Below are positions 11,746 to 24,086 of a DNA stretch of 64,000 nucleotides, piece by piece. Every line of letters starts with the position of its first letter. Position 1 is the first letter of the stretch. The notes beneath the pieces were generated by a model. That model did no database searches, was not told the origin of the DNA, and saw nothing but the letters and a program-made list of their open reading frames with translations. The stretch comes from Kudoa neothunni (Eukaryota; Cnidaria): NCBI GenBank assembly GCA_964304625.1, contig OZ199839.1:7130001-7194000 (forward strand). The letters run 5' to 3'. The position numbers were made by a program, and so were the translations under genes.

Positions 11746-14700
11746 CTAACTTGGAGGGATAAAGATTTCGAAAAATCCAACGAGAGTTTCAGCCCATTTG
11801 TTATTCGCCAAAAAATGGGTCATTTCTTCAATATTATAGTTGGCAAGACTATGCAACGACAGAGGAATGGGGGAATTTTTGGGGGATGATTTGGGACTTT
11901 GTCATAAACGATAATTTCTTTACTATTTCTTTTAGTTCAGTGGATGCTTTCTTCTTTGAAGAGTTCCTAAGAGAAATGAATTTCCATAATTCGACAATTG
12001 ACTGAATTTGCAATTGTAATACATTTTATTTTCGGCCGAATAAGAGCTGAATTCACAATCAAGATACTCTGATTCGACGGGATCTGGCCGATTGACCTTC
12101 AATGTAAGAAACAGATCCACCGACATTACTGGAGACATGCTCCAAATGAGAGATAATTGGGGAAAGTTTAACACTAGCTGAGCGATTTTGGTTTTGGACA
12201 AATAAATTTGTTGACAGATCGAAACATTTTATTTCGCAGACATTTGGTCGACCTAAAAGATAGATCAATTTAATTCAACAACATTCCATCTAAATCAACT
12301 TGTTGCTGTCAAATTCAATAAGTAGCATTGGTCGAGAAAAATATCTTGGTTAAAATTATGAGCTTGAATTGTACATACGTCCATCGTCTAAAGAAGCGAC
12401 CAGATCGGTTAAACTTTTTTCTTTCAATCGCGGGTATCAGAGCAAATGATGTAATCGGCTATTTCCCAACTGTTTTGGTAATGATTTTGATACCAGTTTT
12501 ATGAATAAGAAAAGGCAATTTTGCTGTTGAATTCACGCAGATCCACAACAATCTTTGATGGGGGCTGCCTAAAAATTATCAAATAACAATCAAAACGATT
12601 AGGATAATTAACGAAAAAAACATTAATTTCTTCAGATGCTTTTTTATCTATTGATTTAGCTGAGACTGAGTTGCTTGTCGGTCGCATGTCTGGTAACAAT
12701 ATCTGTTGACTTTTCATTACCAATTAAGGCAGTTTTTAATGGTGATTTTGAATTTGTAGTTTCAGGCAGCCAAACTCATTTGAACACTCTGGGCAGTGAT
12801 TAGATTTGTTGATGGGCATTTGCGCCTTGTATTCGATCAGCATTTTGAACGCTTCGTTTTCGGTTTTTAATATCGATTTTGTACTTTTGAGCATCCGTGG
12901 ATCCTTTCTGGATATAACATATACACACAAAAAAGTTAATTAGAAGGGCACATATTCTATAGAAATTCATACGAAAAAAATAAAACAATGAACATTATTC
13001 CAAATATTACCCGATAAATTTCCAGTTGTCGAACAATCTCCAACTTCAAATCATACACTATAATATGAGTGGGTTTGTAATCGAGTGATAATTGTTGATC
13101 CAAATCCACACTGTCGTCAAAATGCATCACAGTGAAGTTAGGGTCGGAATCGGTGACTGTGGTTTCTGATTGTTTGGATTTGGCAGCATCGATCGTACGA
13201 TAGAAATGTTTTAATGAGTCGGCGGTGGGGATGACAAGTTTTCGACCGACTTGGGTTTGGTTGAGTTTATCTATACGTTTTTGTGAGGCCAATTTTTGAT
13301 TGATCGCAAACAGTCCATATCTTCTATACAGCTGAATAGGATCTTGAATTAGAGTTTCGATTTGACTGATGCCGAATTCATTTTTGGTTAATATGAGTAT
13401 TTTGGCGTTGTTTTGAGCTATACCAAGTAAGTTCGTTTCAAAATATTATTTTCGCCTCACTTTTCTTGATTGACTGACAAAGAGTGCATAATTTGAACCA
13501 TCTAGGATGCAATGAATTGAGCCAGTCATAATTGGAGTCTTCGTTGTAGGTTTTAAACATGAGACAATTCATAAAAGAAATGACTCGTCGATAGGATTCA
13601 TCGAAAAGTGTCGTGGACGGTTCAGCCAGAATCCAAAAAGAAGAGGTAGGTTTGAAACTACTTCGTCCCATACTATTCACAAAAATTTCACCTAAAATCC
13701 CTCTCAACATCGGAAACATCTTACAGCAATCAGAGATTACTGTCGGTAGCTTTATTTAGCTGGAGTTCTTGATGAAATAAATTGATTTTTTGCAGGAAGG
13801 TAACACAATCAAGTTTGGTGAGGTCGTCCAGCAACTCACACAGAAACTTCACATCATACAACAACGTTTTCGACCTTCCATTTAGCAAATGCCAAAGTGG
13901 ATCAAAAACTGTTTTGAATAAGAACAAATAACGATAGGTCAAGTAGGTTTGAACATCGAACATATTCCTACACCAATATAAGCTTGCTACAACGCCTAAC
14001 AACCCTCTCACATTGGTGTATCCAAAGGCATTTTAATGTTAGTTTTCAAGTCATTTAAACATATTCTCAATAGGCTGAAAATCGTGCTTTGAATGGTGGT
14101 GGATGACGAATCCAACTTAACTAACACTTCCTTCACTTCGACTGCATTTCTAAACGCCCAAAATTGTAAATTCTACTATATGCAAGTATTTATAGACTTT
14201 TCTAACGATTCTTTTACCGTCATATGAAAACGCGGGTACAACAAAATTTTGTCGAGCAATAAATTATTCATAACTTTGGCCGGCTTGCAAAACCCAACAA
14301 AAAACCCTCCTGGATAATTCGAAAACGCCTTTAAAAACCCCTCACTATTCATCTCACGATACAATCGCACCACAAATGCCTCCTTCGAACAACTGTCCAA
14401 TTTGTGCGCTTTCATTACAATGATTCCAGTGATTTTCTCGGTTGGAATGCGTTGAACCAGCATATCATAGATTAGCATCTGCGACGGCATAAAAACCACT
14501 CCCCCATTGTAGTAGAGAGTTTCTCGTTTGTTGGCGTTGGCAACATCTCGTAATAGATTCACCTCACATGGCATTTTCAAATTTTTCACATAATTCTTAA
14601 CACAAACTTCTTGTTTTGGACTGCAGTTTACCACAACTACCAAACAGCTTGGATGGGAGTATGTGTGCACTAGTGCTGCCAGCAACCTCATACAACTCAT

Positions 14701-14796
14701 GCCCTTCCCCAACACAACCAATGTGTTATCAGCCAAAAGCTCCATGCAAATATTCCGCTCATAGCTAAGCAAATTTAATTTGGTTTCTTCCGTCAT
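11746..14796 (-). CDS. ERCC4: DNA repair endonuclease XPF (ERCC4), divergent, with apparent frame breaks
   Basis: Catalytic subunit of the XPF-ERCC1 nuclease, which cuts 5' of lesions in nucleotide excision repair. The start MTEETKLNLLSYERNI at 14796 aligns with the human N-terminus, followed by segments matching the helicase-like half (VYTQGGVIF-like NGGVVFMPSQMLIYD; ITGIIVMKAHK; LYPRFHMTVKESLEK), then DPLWHLL and LDCVTFLQKI, FWILAEPSTTLF and EIVRQLEIYR. Introns join in phase in this part. The nuclease domain is recognisable as KIVVDLREF, DYII, IERKSLTDL with DDGRMY, and MLLIEFD. The helix-hairpin-helix tail is a separate last exon at 11886-11746 (NIEEMTHFLANNKWAETLVG). Between about 12880 and 12250 the matches hop between frames. 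At least four to five single-base shifts are needed, mostly one extra base in A/T or C runs. Either the assembly is faulty here or the gene is decaying. Exact exon ends in that part are uncertain. Confidence 0.85.
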
Positions 14797-15801
14797 TTTT
14801 TGGGCTATATAATTGTGTTGTAGAGTCGGTGTAAGTCCTCAAAAAGTGATTTGCGTGTAATGAGATAGTCTATAAAGTATGCGCGCGCGTGCTATACGAT
14901 TTAAGATATGATTTTGACTACATTGAACACAATTTTTAATTTAAAAATTATAAGTGAACTAAACATGAAGTTATATTAGAATTTTAATGTTTAATTTTGT
15001 CTTTAAGTCTGGTGAGCATCAATTTATTTATTTATTTATTCAATAAAATTTGAGTGTTGTATTAATTATAATTTTAAAATGAGTCATTGAAATAAACTGA
15101 TTATGTTTTAATTGTTATAATATCTTATTAATTTTTTCATAATTATAGCTAGAATTTACATTTAGATTTGAAATATGATACTTATTATATTTCAAAATTT
15201 AAAACCTGTAAAATAGCTGATAATCAAGATTTTTCTGGAAAAAATCAATTTTTTAAATATTTTTGACTTTTTGAGAACTTAAAATATTAATAAGATCAAT
15301 AAATTCAGTCAAAAGCTTTATAAATTTTGCAGGTTAGATAATTATTTTTAATTATTTGTGTAAGAAGCGTTATTGTAAAAATTGCCATCTATTTTAAATT
15401 AAATTATAAAAGTATGGGAGTCTCTTATAATTTTATTATTGTAATTTTAATATATAATTTATTGGATTATGAAGGAAATGAATAAATATATTAAATTTTT
15501 TCGAACAAATATTTAATTCTATAGTATAATCGCAGTTATTATTTCAAATTTAGTTATAACTTAAGTACTTATCGTATGGATAATTGGAAACTGATTGATC
15601 AAAAATTTTAATCTATCAGTAGAAAAGAAATGCCAATAATTGATATTATGTTCAATATTATTCTATTGGTTAAAACAGGGGTTTTCAACCGGATGTAAAT
15701 TTTGGACAACAGGAAGTAAATTAAGTGACATTAAAATCGGATACAGGAAATTTTTGCATAGTGCGGTTTGTTAATTACTCAAAACGATGTCTAAGGAGAT
15801 A
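14797..15801. other. Intergenic, AT-rich
   Basis: A short ATTT run lies near 15025. At 15677 the sequence CAGGGGTTTTCAACCGG resembles one end of a hAT-type MITE, but I could not find its partner. Confidence 0.35.
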
Positions 15802-16204
15802 CAGTGCAACCTCGAACTTCGACCTTAATCCGTTCTAGAAGTGTGTTCGAACTCCGAGTAATTTTTTCCCGTGCAAAACAATAAAAATTAGTTCAATCCG
15901 TACCGCTCTCAACTAAATGATTATTTTTATTATTATTTATGAAAAAATATACATACCTTATGTTTATAAAATATAACAAATATAATAATAAAAATGAAAT
16001 ATATGATAAATAATTTTTGGTTGTCGCACAATAGATTTTAAAGGTTTATTTTCCGATGACGTTCGCATAATTTGATTGAGCGAATCTTCACCTAGAATTT
16101 ATTTTCTTCTCTGCTTTTTGCTCCAACTGGATTTGTTTTGAAGACCCTTTCTATATTGGTTCGAACTTAACAGTGTTTCTGACTCAACATTTTTGGTCGA
16201 ACTG
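15802..16204. mobile_element. Pogo/Tigger-type MITE
   Basis: The left end is CAGTGCAACCTCGAACTTCG and the right end is the complement of CAGTTCGACC. Each is flanked by TA. The internal sequence resembles the 284-bp element at 36379-36662 (shared tracts such as GAGTTCGAAC and TCCAGTTGGAGCAAAAA in complement). It is 403 bp with no coding frame, a typical non-autonomous CAGT-ended pogo derivative. Confidence 0.65.
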
Positions 16205-16360
16205 TATATAATTCAGGGATCTTAAACTCAATTGAGACGTTGACAGGAATGCTTCAAATTTTTTTGTAATAAGTATTAAACAATTGTTTGTAAAATTAGA
16301 ATCATTCTCTTTCTCTAAGCTTCGTTTATATTTTCGAGGTTTAATTTAATAAGTACTCGA

Positions 16361-16525
16361 ATGGTTATTTGCTTGGTATATAATATTCAGACGTCATTTA
16401 TTTTGACTGTACTAATTATTTCTGGCCATTAGGAGTGAAGGCATGGACTGAAAATAATTATAACAAAATATAAAAAATTATATCTTTGTACCACCTATAA
16501 GTAACAGTTTCTGGACTTGGGAAAT
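16361..16525 (+). repeat. Copy of the TAATATTCAG MITE family
   Basis: Shares the order ATTTGCTTGGTATATAATATTCAG, ATTATTTCTGGCC, AAAATTA with the better-defined copies at 19637-19881 and 23894-24078. It is degenerate and its ends are approximate. Confidence 0.5.
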
Positions 16526-17675
16526 TACTGTACGCATGCCACACGCAATATTAAATTAGGGTCTCAAAATACGTCCTGTCTTAGCTAAACAAGAATAAAA
16601 CCTCATATTAGATACGGACTTTCATTCGAATTAAAGGGGGTAAATTTATAAAACGGCCGAAAACGCTTGAGTTAAAACATTGTTGTTAATGCTACGAGAA
16701 AAAAGAGAATTTTATACATGTATGTTTTTATACAAATAAATGTGTAAATTAATGAACTGATTGGAATTTCTCTAAAGTTTATAATATTTTATTGATCTTT
16801 TAGATCACATAGTAAATAATCGAGCCTCTAGAATTATGGTCATACTATAGTTTTGTTATTAATTGTATTTATTTGTAAGATATAGATAACATTTGTTACT
16901 ACATGAATTTCTATATTAAAAATAATAATTCTTAAATCAATGTATGATAATAAATTAAATAAAAGAGTTGAATAATCGGATGGATAACTTTTTTTATTCT
17001 CGACATAAACCTCCTTAAATTGTTTGTATGAATACTTAGGTAAATAAAAGATTCAAATTATCAATGATATTATTTGGGTGAATTGAAAACTTGTGTAACG
17101 TCTGCTTTCATCGTTTTGATTATTCAATGAATCTTACAGGTTTCACATGGTCAATATAATAGATCGACGGAAAATGAATTATTTTGAGCATCAATAAACT
17201 ATTCATTATACAATGAATAGTTCTTTCATACCAGTTAATTAATTTGTATAAAGTTGAATAAAATTAATGATAAATAAATTCGAATAAATGTAGCAAACAG
17301 TTGCTCCAGTTGTAAACGCAAACAGTCAAAGCTCTTCCTTCCGTGTCCCTGACAAATACGATAACTCCCAGACGATAGAGCAAAGCTAATGTGAAATGAA
17401 AAAATCAATCAATCAATTGGTTGGATATGACTGTGAATATTACAAAAGCATGGCGAGGAAACTGTTGCCTAGTGAAATGGTCATTGGCATTTTCCTAGCA
17501 TCCGAAATATTCCAGCAAATTCTCCTTGTTAGATTTAAATACGATCAACCTCAAACTAATGTTTTTATTGTTGATAACAAAGGTTGATTAGATCTGGTGA
17601 GAGCGTTTTTGCGCAAAAATACGATCATTTTTAACTGGAGTCAATAATTTTGCTCCAAATAATTGAAAATCCAAT
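16526..17675. other. Intergenic, possible gene fragment at 17396-17587
   Basis: Mostly AT-rich. The plus-strand open frame at 17396-17587 (MKKSINQLVGYDCEYYKSMA) has balanced composition, but it matches nothing I know and has no splice-supported extension. Confidence 0.3.
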
Positions 17676-19163
17676 CTAAGGTTTATATGCTAACCACATA
17701 TCGATAAAACTAGTGGGTTGGGGGGATCCTATGTGTGTGATAGTACAATCCTCAGCAATAAAAAACGCACTTCCCTTTGAAACTACAATGTCTTGATAAC
17801 GCGTTTTATCGTTCTCAATCTGTAAAGTTAAAATGATATGCTGAGAGCCGGTGTCGAACACCAAAACAATACTATTGGATTTGAGGTGAATATTGTGGAT
17901 GGAAGGTTTCCAACATTGATCCCATTTTATCTATAAACAGTCAAATAACCACTTAATTAAAAATTATTATGTTACTTTGAAATGAGTCACCGCAAATTCT
18001 TCTATGGCGGGAGAATAATTAATGCTAACTGAACCGAAAGAATCGAGCGCAACAAACGAAGGTTCTACAGTGAAATCGTGTAAAGATTTTGGCGCAAAAT
18101 CCACCAATTTTAAAGCGGTATCAATATCTTTAAATTTTGGAGTGAGACCCAACCGAATCACATTATCACTGTTAGACATGCATTCAATACACTCTAAAAA
18201 TAAAATAATTTGAATTCAAACACATCAGCTATTCTAACCTCCATAAATGTAGGCGTGTGGTATGTTGGGCCGAAGAAAAATAGCCTGGCCGGGCTCCAAC
18301 ACAAACACATTCAAAAAATACAAACAAAAACATCCAAAATCATTTGGATACAATTTTGAAATAGTTAGAAATAGCTCGGACAAATTTGCCCCATCGTTTA
18401 ATGTATCAGTTGGGTTTTTGTTTGATAGAATTTGACTACAATGTTGGCGTTGAGCTGCTACAGATTCTGACACTTGGTTCACCTCTAGTTTGGCCATATA
18501 TTCAAAACATTGTTTATATAATTTGGTGATTTGAGTTGTGTCGGTTGTTTCAGCCAGGGAACCTTTTAAATTTTCGAATAACTCAGGGCCTATTATTTTC
18601 TTTATGGCCGGGTTCCGCTGAAGCAACTGCTGCATCTCTGACAACGGTCTGAACCCACACATAGCTGTAAACTTGGACACAGCTAAACAACTCTATTGAT
18701 ATGGTTGTTGCTAATGGACAATTGGTACCTATTGCAACTTCAGGCTTGTGGTTGGAGTCGTTGTAAACTTGTGGAAATTGCTTAAAAAGTTGTTCTGCAC
18801 AAGTTTTATTAGGATGAGCCTGTATTGAAAGCACATCGTTCACCGACAACACCTTGAAAAGATAAGGCAATTTCTCCAGTCCTTTTGCACATATTAATTC
18901 ATCCAATGTCAAAGTTCCCGATGATGGTATTGATGAGGAAATTATTTTAGAAGGTCCATTCTTGTGAGTTCCCAACCATAACTATGCGAAATATTTCAGA
19001 CTAACTTTAATTAAGACTTAACTACTTCAGCATAAGGCTTATTTGGGTCGAAAGCATCAATAATACCACATGCTAACGCCAGCTTTGAAACCATGCTTTC
19101 AGCACCCTTCTTTCCCCATGCATAATTCTGAATGGAATAATCAAGCGCAAAGCATAACTCCAT
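17676..19163 (-). CDS. MPI: Mannose-6-phosphate isomerase (phosphomannose isomerase, type I)
   Basis: Zinc enzyme interconverting fructose-6-phosphate and mannose-6-phosphate in the cytosol, feeding GDP-mannose for glycosylation and GPI anchors. Five exons join in frame with no break: 19163-19026, 18981-18729, 18664-18239, 18193-17976 and 17930-17676. The introns are 44-64 nt and GT-AG. The product is 429 aa, against 423 in human. Recognisable motifs are SIQNYAWGKKG near the start, PYAELWLGTHKNGPS, LFKVLSVNDVLSIQAHPNK (metal ligands Gln and His), HKPEVAI (metal ligand Glu), MCGFRPL, PGQAIFLRPNIPHAY (metal ligand His) and SDNVIRLGLTPKFKD. The start ATG at 19163 directly precedes the conserved N-terminus, so it is well supported. 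This is the best-resolved ordinary gene in the window and shows no frame shift. Confidence 0.95.
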
Positions 19164-19636
19164 CGATACAGTCAGCAGAAGTTATCACGCACATGTTATA
19201 ATCTCAAGTTAATAAAAGTATTCCCTCCTTATGAATATCATGATATTACACGCATATTTTTTATTGTATTTAGCATCAAAAATAATTCAATATATACATC
19301 CAAATATTAATATTTCTTTGTTGATGATCACGTGATTATTTGTCATGTTTCGTTCGGAAGTCCATATTTATTTAAATTACTGAAAATGTTCTAATTGATT
19401 AATATAAGAGTAATATACGGTGTACTTATAAATAATGTATATAACATACGAAAAATCCTTGTGTTTTCTTGCACAAGCGCGTTGAGGATACATAAAAACT
19501 TTAATTAAATTAATGAGTTATTGTTCTTTCGAAAAAAATAAGTCATTCTTATAGTTTTGTTATTCCAATTGAATATTCTAAACAATTAATCTCCTTTCAT
19601 TTATACATATTTTCGGCCTGTAAATCAATTTTTTAT
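19164..19636. promoter_or_regulatory. 5' flank of the MPI gene
   Basis: AT-rich upstream sequence with no confident motif. It ends in the 8-bp duplication TTTTTTAT, which flanks the next MITE. Confidence 0.25.
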
Positions 19637-19881
19637 GGAAGTGCCTGTTGGCACGGTATGTAATATTCAGGCAGGGGGTACTAATTTTGTCTATATTATT
19701 TATTACTGAGCCCTAGGATCGAAGTGGTGATTCAGAAATAATTAAATATAACATACTCAAAAAATTAAATCTATAAACAGCTTGAAAATAGAAGTTGCTG
19801 AGATAAAAACTTCCCAGCGCGCAAGCGTATATGCGTACATGTTGTTTAGGATTAAATTTTACCGTTCCAATAGCCTGTGCC
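19637..19881 (+). mobile_element. 245-bp MITE with 8-bp target duplication (TAATATTCAG family)
   Basis: Flanked on both sides by TTTTTTAT (19629-19636 and 19882-19889). The ends are imperfect inverted repeats: left GGAAGTGCCTGTTGGCACGG, right complement GGCACAGGCTATTGGAACGG. It contains the family hallmark GTAATATTCAGGC. The 8-bp duplication fits hAT-, Merlin- or P-type transposition rather than Tc1/mariner. It is non-coding. Confidence 0.8.
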
Positions 19882-19990
19882 TTTTTTATTACCACCCCGA
19901 ATTAAATTATAATGCGATTTATGCTTGCTTGAGGAAATTTTATTTAATAAAATCTAAAGTTATTCTGCAGATTTGTCATGAAAAATAAAA

Positions 19991-20834
19991 GGCAGTGTCC
20001 ATTTCACAGGTACCTGATAATCCCCTTGTGGAACTGACTACTCCGCAGGCAATTAATATCTCTAAAACTAACAGATAGAATTCATTGTAATTTTGTATAT
20101 TGAAATTACTTCAATAAATATCATTGTTACAAATTCCTCGACAAATGTACATATTATATACTTATGGTGATATGAAGGGGGTTAAATCCAAAATAGAAAT
20201 GCGTAAGTTTAACAGAACAATAATTTTTGAATTTTCTTTTATTCCATGATTCATTCTTGGCGTGCATATTAGTATCACCGAAAATACATCGATATGCAAT
20301 TTCGTAGTAACGAAAAGTGGATTGGTCGATTTAGTTATTGTGCTTTTAATATTTGAGAGGATTCTTCCTGGCATTAATACATGCTAAAATATTATGTCGT
20401 TTCATAAATCTTTATAGCACTTTCTGATTCATCAAAAGAATTAAACTTAATGTCAACGTTAGATAAATTCTGATTCATCACTCTAACGCACTAATTAATG
20501 AGTAACACACACATAATCACAAACAATTATCGTTATAGATTTTCAAAACTGTTTAATAAATTTGTGAACGAATACTTTGATTGCTGTCTATTTCTGAAGT
20601 TAAAAAACCTGTTCACATTCAGTCACGTGCGTCATTTTAAGGTCATCTATATAACATATCTGTATATATATATGTATATATATGCTTAAAAACTTATAAA
20701 TCAATTGCTCTTTATGGATTATGTGAATATATAATTTTTCTACAAATTCTAAAGATTAATTTTAGAGCTATTAATCACCTGTGAAATAGCCCGTTCCACA
20801 AGGGGATTCAGGTACCTGTGAAATGGCCACTGCC
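19991..20834. mobile_element. 844-bp MITE with ~45-bp inverted repeats and 9-bp duplication
   Basis: The left end GGCAGTGTCCATTTCACAGG and the complement of the right end GGCAGTGGCCATTTCACAGG continue matching through GTACCTGA, ATCCCCTTGTGGAAC. Flanking direct repeats AAAATAAAA are exact (19982-19990 and 20835-20843). The interior has no supported gene. A GGCAGTGG-type terminus like this is shared with the 245-bp family, so the two may be mobilised by the same kind of transposase. Confidence 0.85.
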
Positions 20835-20843
20835 AAAATAAAA

Positions 20844-22086
20844 AATGGATTTTATAATGTAAAAATAATTTTAGAGGAACTCATATAGCATCCTATAACT
20901 GGGCGGTTTAATTAGTTTAATTTATTTTATTAAATATGTATCACATCACATCACATCAAATTAAATTAAATATTAGATTATTAGAAAATTTGGTCTATCT
21001 AATATATAATGAGAGGAATTTGATTGTCAATATTTGAATATATCCTATTGCCTACGTTTGTGGTCGACAAATTAAGTGAAAGAACTTGTTTGCTGAATTT
21101 CCATCAATTGGAGATCTAAATTGCAATGGAACGAATTTTAGTCAATTGATGTGTATAAGATTAAAAAATATTGTACGATTTACTGATATTCCATAAATAT
21201 TAAGAGAATGAATAAAAATATTCTAAATAAAACTCCAGGCACAACTGCATTCGCGTCGTTAATAATTTGTTGTTTAATAAATTATTTCTCCATATTTTTG
21301 ATGATGATCAGTACAATACCATTATTACTAGGGAGTACAAAATTGGGTCGTTAAATTATAGGAATAAATGGAACGAATTAATTCTAATGTAAATGAAACT
21401 GTACATAGGAATCAACACGTACAATCGAGATTTGGTACCGCGTAATTCCAGCTTTATTCCTTATAAAAAAAATTTAATTCTGTAGTATTGTCATCACTTT
21501 ACCATTGTGTAAATATATTTAATATTAGAAAAATAGTATTTATACACAAAGTCTCGTGATTGCGCGCAAAATGTTGACTGCATGGTTATTTGTTGTTCGC
21601 AAAAAAATCCTATCTCAACTATAAGTTTAAGATGCAAGATTTTATGCAAAAATTAAAATCCCTCCCTTTATTAAATCCAATAAAAACGTTTACCGTTATT
21701 TTATTTAATAATTAAGTTTTCTATTTGTTATTTAGTGATAAAAAGAACAATCGTTCTGGCATACTACCTATAATGCGAAAGTTAATCATTCCGCAAACTA
21801 ATGATACATTAGTGGTTATTTGATGATTAAAAAGATAATTTAACGACAGCAGAAACAAAATTGGAACACATTCGAACAGAAGACTATCATGTGAATTTTC
21901 CTGTTTTTGTTTTCCTCCTTATTATGCAGATTAATAATTATCAGCACATTCTAAGTTGTTAAGCGACGAAGCTTTGATGGTGAACTAAAAACACAATGGA
22001 AAAAAGCTAAATTAACAATCGAAAAATACCATCGGGCGGAACGAGTTCGAAACTGGTAGTCGAAGGCTTTTGTTCATCATGCTCTT
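20844..22086. other. Intergenic between MITE and pyrophosphatase
   Basis: AT-rich. A short CATCA pentamer run lies near 20941-20960. No gene was recognised. Confidence 0.4.
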
Positions 22087-23176
22087 TTAAAATCTAAACA
22101 AAAATCCTTCGTTATATGTACACTGAAAGCAATAGATTGCCTTTTTGGTAAATTCTTCAACTTCGCTTGGAGAAACTTTTTCAGTGGCAGATTCAACTTG
22201 AGTACATTTACTAATAAATTCACATAAAAGCCGAGTCCGACCAATCACAAGATATTTTGTATTGTACATTGTTAAACCTTTGGGATCAATTTGCCCTCCA
22301 ATCAAAGCTTTCCAATGTTCATGGCATCGGTGAATGACACTTATGGCAAAATCAGCAGGCTTATACTCGCCATTGAAGGCGAATGAGTTGAAACCTTTTC
22401 CTGTGGGAACTTTTATAATTTTTTAAACCACATAACTGTTGACTATAAAAATCCCCACATCAAAATTAGTTGATTGGATGGGCTCGAAATCAACTATAAT
22501 AAAATACTTCCAAAAGACCAGGTTTATGTTGGTTGATATCGGCAATAGCTGAAACAATAGGTGATTAATATTTGTGTAAAAATCACTCAAGCTACTGTTG
22601 ATTTTATCAAAAAGAGGGTCACCAGAGTTGATTGTCAATATTTTCCAATCAGTTTCACCTTCATCTATCAATGCAATGCATCCAATAGCCTTGACAGTGT
22701 AGATGCCTCCACGTTCAAGAACTTTTTCGCCGATTTCCAACGCATCAATGGGATCGTTGTCACCTTTGGCGCCGGCATCAGGATCCTTCACATTGGGATC
22801 ACTCCCAGGTTTGTGGTATGGCACCGTAATTCCAAGGATAACCATGATGGGGGAATATGTTATGAACAAATCTTGGTTTGCCATTTTTTTTGTCTTGTTT
22901 TATTGGGCTGTAGAGTGTTGAAGTGGAAATCTTAAAATATTTTTCGTGTTAATCAGCTACCGCGGCTAATTTTTTAAGAAATAAATATAGTGCCTACTTC
23001 CATTTTGGCATTGGTCCATCGTGGAATCTCAACAATCATATTAAATAGACCCTTCTATTACATAATAACTCGTAAGTTCCAATGCGGCTATTCATCACAT
23101 AAATTTACCGATGAATCAGCCACATAATGGAATATCGTGAAAAGGGGGAAATAACTTTTTGTGTGCGAATTACATT
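22087..23176 (-). CDS. PPA1: Soluble family I inorganic pyrophosphatase, with frame breaks (gene or recent pseudogene)
   Basis: Hydrolyses pyrophosphate to phosphate. Family motifs are unmistakable: [82 protein letters not shown] (metal-binding Asp signature), IDEGETDWK, then [30 protein letters not shown] and a C-terminal helix region ending at 22087. Likely exons: 23176-23109, 23051-22998, 22930-22587, 22548-22508 and 22442-22087. The N-terminal exon was not found. The match changes frame inside exons at about 23140, 23125, 22801 and 22414-22424. Each is a one-base or ambiguous shift, so no continuous protein can be read. Intron retention rules out a processed pseudogene. Assembly error or recent decay are the alternatives. 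Confidence 0.85.
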
Positions 23177-23885
23177 CTACCCAAAAATCATATATAAGTA
23201 CTCAACTCCACATAACCTACTTATGTAAAGAGAGTAATCTAAAGTGAATAGCTTCCCAATATCAATCTTTGAATATTGTACGGTTCATACTGTTTTTTAA
23301 GGTACCCAAGATGATCGGAAGTAGTCGGGAGGTTAAGTAGCTGACTATTTACATATGATTTTTCATTAGTTTCTCTATACTTCAATAAAAATTGTATTAA
23401 AATGTGACATTTTACTCAAACAAATACATTTTCTTCATGAATGTGCATATTATAAAATAAATCAATCAATGACGGCCTATGATGAGTCATGAGTAATCCA
23501 TATGTAATACCCCAATTTAACTTCGTGTAAATAATTATAAATGGTTTATGATATAAGATAATGTAAATGATGATAAGTTAAAAAAAATTCTTTTATTTTA
23601 CATTAATATCAATGTATCAACACTTTTGTTTTTTACTCGTAATATTTGGATGAATCGCTAATCTCAAAAATGGAGGAGCGTCGATCGTGGTTTGTAAAGC
23701 ACGCGATTAATTCCCATCAGAAGTTGTTGTTCACGCATTCTATAGAAGCGTTTTCAAACGTTAATGCTGTTAATTTGCAGTGAAATCCATTTATAAGGAT
23801 TACAGAAATATGTAATTCTTTAATCCTTATAATTCGAGTTCGTGCTTTATACTAAGAGCACGGGAATCATCTTTTAGCAATGAAA
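23177..23885. other. Intergenic upstream of pyrophosphatase
   Basis: May contain the missing first exon of the pyrophosphatase. I could not place it. Confidence 0.3.
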
Positions 23886-23893
23886 ATGACAAT

Positions 23894-24078
23894 CGGCATG
23901 GCAAATAATATTCAGGCGTGGGTAGTTCCGACTAAATTTAATTATTTTTGGTCCATTATTTCGCTCTCTGAGGTTCAGAAATAATTACATATAGAAAATT
24001 TAAAAAAATTAAATCTTAGTACATCTTGTGAGTAAGAGTCGATGGGATTAAAATTAACCGTGCCAATAGTCTCTGCCT
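23894..24078 (+). mobile_element. 185-bp copy of the TAATATTCAG MITE family
   Basis: Left CGGCATGGCAAATAATATTC; right end complement GGCAGAGACTATTGGCACGG. The flanks ATGACAAT and TTGACAAT match in 7 of 8 positions, a slightly decayed 8-bp target duplication. Internal tracts (ATTATTTTTGG, AGAAATAATTA, AAAAATTAAATCTTAGTA) match the other copies. Confidence 0.7.
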
Positions 24079-24086
24079 TTGACAAT

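Noticed and set aside
12800-12988. XPF frame reading KGSTDAQKYK taken as a separate gene
   Set aside because: It matches the GSTEEQRYL segment of XPF in a shifted frame and belongs to the same gene; the switch is counted as one of the single-base shifts.
20939-20975. CATCA/AATTA short repeats as a possible CRISPR-like array
   Set aside because: Pentamer microsatellite without spacers.
22561-22935. 124-codon plus-strand frame
   Set aside because: Antisense shadow of the pyrophosphatase.
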